DNA of 64,000 nucleotides from Selenomonas sputigena ATCC 35185. GTDB taxonomy: Bacteria; Bacillota; Negativicutes; Selenomonadales; Selenomonadaceae. Shown piece by piece: positions 63,596 to 64,000 of the stretch. Within the stretch, counting starts at the first letter, position 1; every line of letters starts with the position of its first letter. Below the pieces are notes generated by a model, which saw only the letters and a program-made list of their open reading frames with translations, had not been told where the DNA came from and searched no databases. The stretch is taken from the NCBI RefSeq assembly GCF_000208405.1, contig NC_015437.1:981001-1045000 (forward strand), read 5' to 3'. The translations under genes and the position numbers were made by a program.

Positions 63596-64000
63596 AGCCG
63601 AGTCGCCTGTGAAGAACGAGCGGCGAACAGCCGAAACAATTCGGCGGTGTTCCTTGAAAACTAAACAATGCAGAAATGAATCATCTATATGATTCAAGCC
63701 AGATGTCCATCAAGAGGAATCTTGATGAAACATCGATTGTGAACTACATTTGTAAAAGCAATCGACAATTTCTTTATGCGATTCGAAAGAATCGTATCCA
63801 AAGATAAAAAAGAGCCAATTCGGCTCTCTGCAAACTGCAAAGTGATTTTCTCCGCCACGACTGTCCTACAGTCGGAAGTGGAGAAAAACACAGAGATTTT
63901 TGTGCTAGGCGAGGCGCAGCGAAGCGACGCCCCGGAAGCGCACTCATGTGCGCTGAGGACGCGACGCGAAGCTGCAACGAAGCATAGCGCAAAAAGATCA

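Larger units (their letters stand above)
63423..64000 (+). other. rRNA operon promoter region and leader (16S start lies beyond the window)
   Basis: This stretch has no gene. Two strong promoters (63481, 63567) are followed by the conserved leader box CCTTGAAAACTAAACAA at 63652-63668. Several hairpins follow: CATCAAG/CTTGATG (63709-63728), GCGATTC-GAAA-GAATCGT, GAGCC-AATT-CGGCTC and CGACTGT-CCT-ACAGTCG. A GC-rich precursor segment ends at the edge. This matches Firmicutes rrn leaders; I see no 16S sequence yet. Confidence 0.75.

Noticed and set aside
63669-64000. tRNA or 16S gene in the right-edge leader
   Set aside because: The hairpins do not assemble into a cloverleaf and no 16S 5' sequence is visible before 64000.
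1-64000. CRISPR array, complete insertion sequence or prophage
   Set aside because: No regularly spaced direct repeats, transposase, integrase or phage structural gene was seen; only non-autonomous repeats and one decayed segment.

Overview
The window looks like chromosome from a Negativicutes bacterium (Selenomonas/Veillonella-type Firmicute with an outer membrane). This is inferred from a high-GC genome with Firmicutes-type gene order (rbgA-rnhB-ylqG-flhX, smc-ftsY, sepF), a methylmalonyl-CoA mutase operon as in propionate formers, anaerobic cobalamin synthesis, and both [FeFe] and [NiFe] hydrogenase maturation genes. No taxonomic marker gene is complete here; an rRNA operon promoter and leader begins at the right edge.

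Layout. 1-10.5 kb: tail of an ion transporter, leuS, mfd, a lone YabN-type methylase domain, hup, an SDR oxidoreductase, a GT28 glycosyltransferase, a duplicated zinc-ribbon protein and divIC/ftsB. 10.6-12.95 kb: a decayed accessory segment bounded by a perfect 18-bp direct repeat. It holds a hicAB toxin-antitoxin pair and a multiply frameshifted pseudogene. 13-17.5 kb: rbgA, rnhB, a FliK-like protein, flhX, yraN. 17.6-21.2 kb: cobI with a BtuFCD-type ABC importer behind an attenuator-like leader. 21.3-31 kb: a LysR regulator, smc, ftsY, typA, sepF, pepD. 31-36.7 kb: an acyltransferase flanked by MITE sequence, murI, a thioesterase, azlCD, and two tandem soluble chemoreceptors. 36.9-40.5 kb: hydF-hypF. 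40.6-43 kb: a divergent glutamine synthetase with an attenuator-like leader, and a small hypothetical gene. 43-49.7 kb: a cobalamin riboswitch, then mutA-mutB-meaB and an MsrA-like gene that has lost its catalytic cysteine. 49.8-63.4 kb: cbiD-E-T-F-G-H-J-C-A, cobU, cobQ, cbiB, cobS, cobD, cobC. 63.4-64 kb: two rRNA-type promoters and the leader.

How it fits together. Cobalamin is the theme of the right half. cobI plus the 49.8-63.4 kb operon supply most of anaerobic corrin ring synthesis and nucleotide-loop assembly. BtuFCD probably imports corrinoid, and MutAB with MeaB uses adenosylcobalamin for succinyl-CoA/methylmalonyl-CoA interconversion. Unexpectedly, the recognisable B12 riboswitch precedes the B12-using mutase rather than the biosynthetic operon.

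The strongest unexplained signals are: (i) a dispersed roughly 100-bp two-hairpin element whose two full copies differ by compensating base-pair changes; (ii) a 159-bp MITE with 15-bp inverted ends and a CTAA duplication that supplies an acyltransferase stop codon; (iii) the Cys-less MsrA homologue in the mutase operon; (iv) the riboswitch leader with two successive terminators. All calls were made by reading sequence and provided translations, with no database search.
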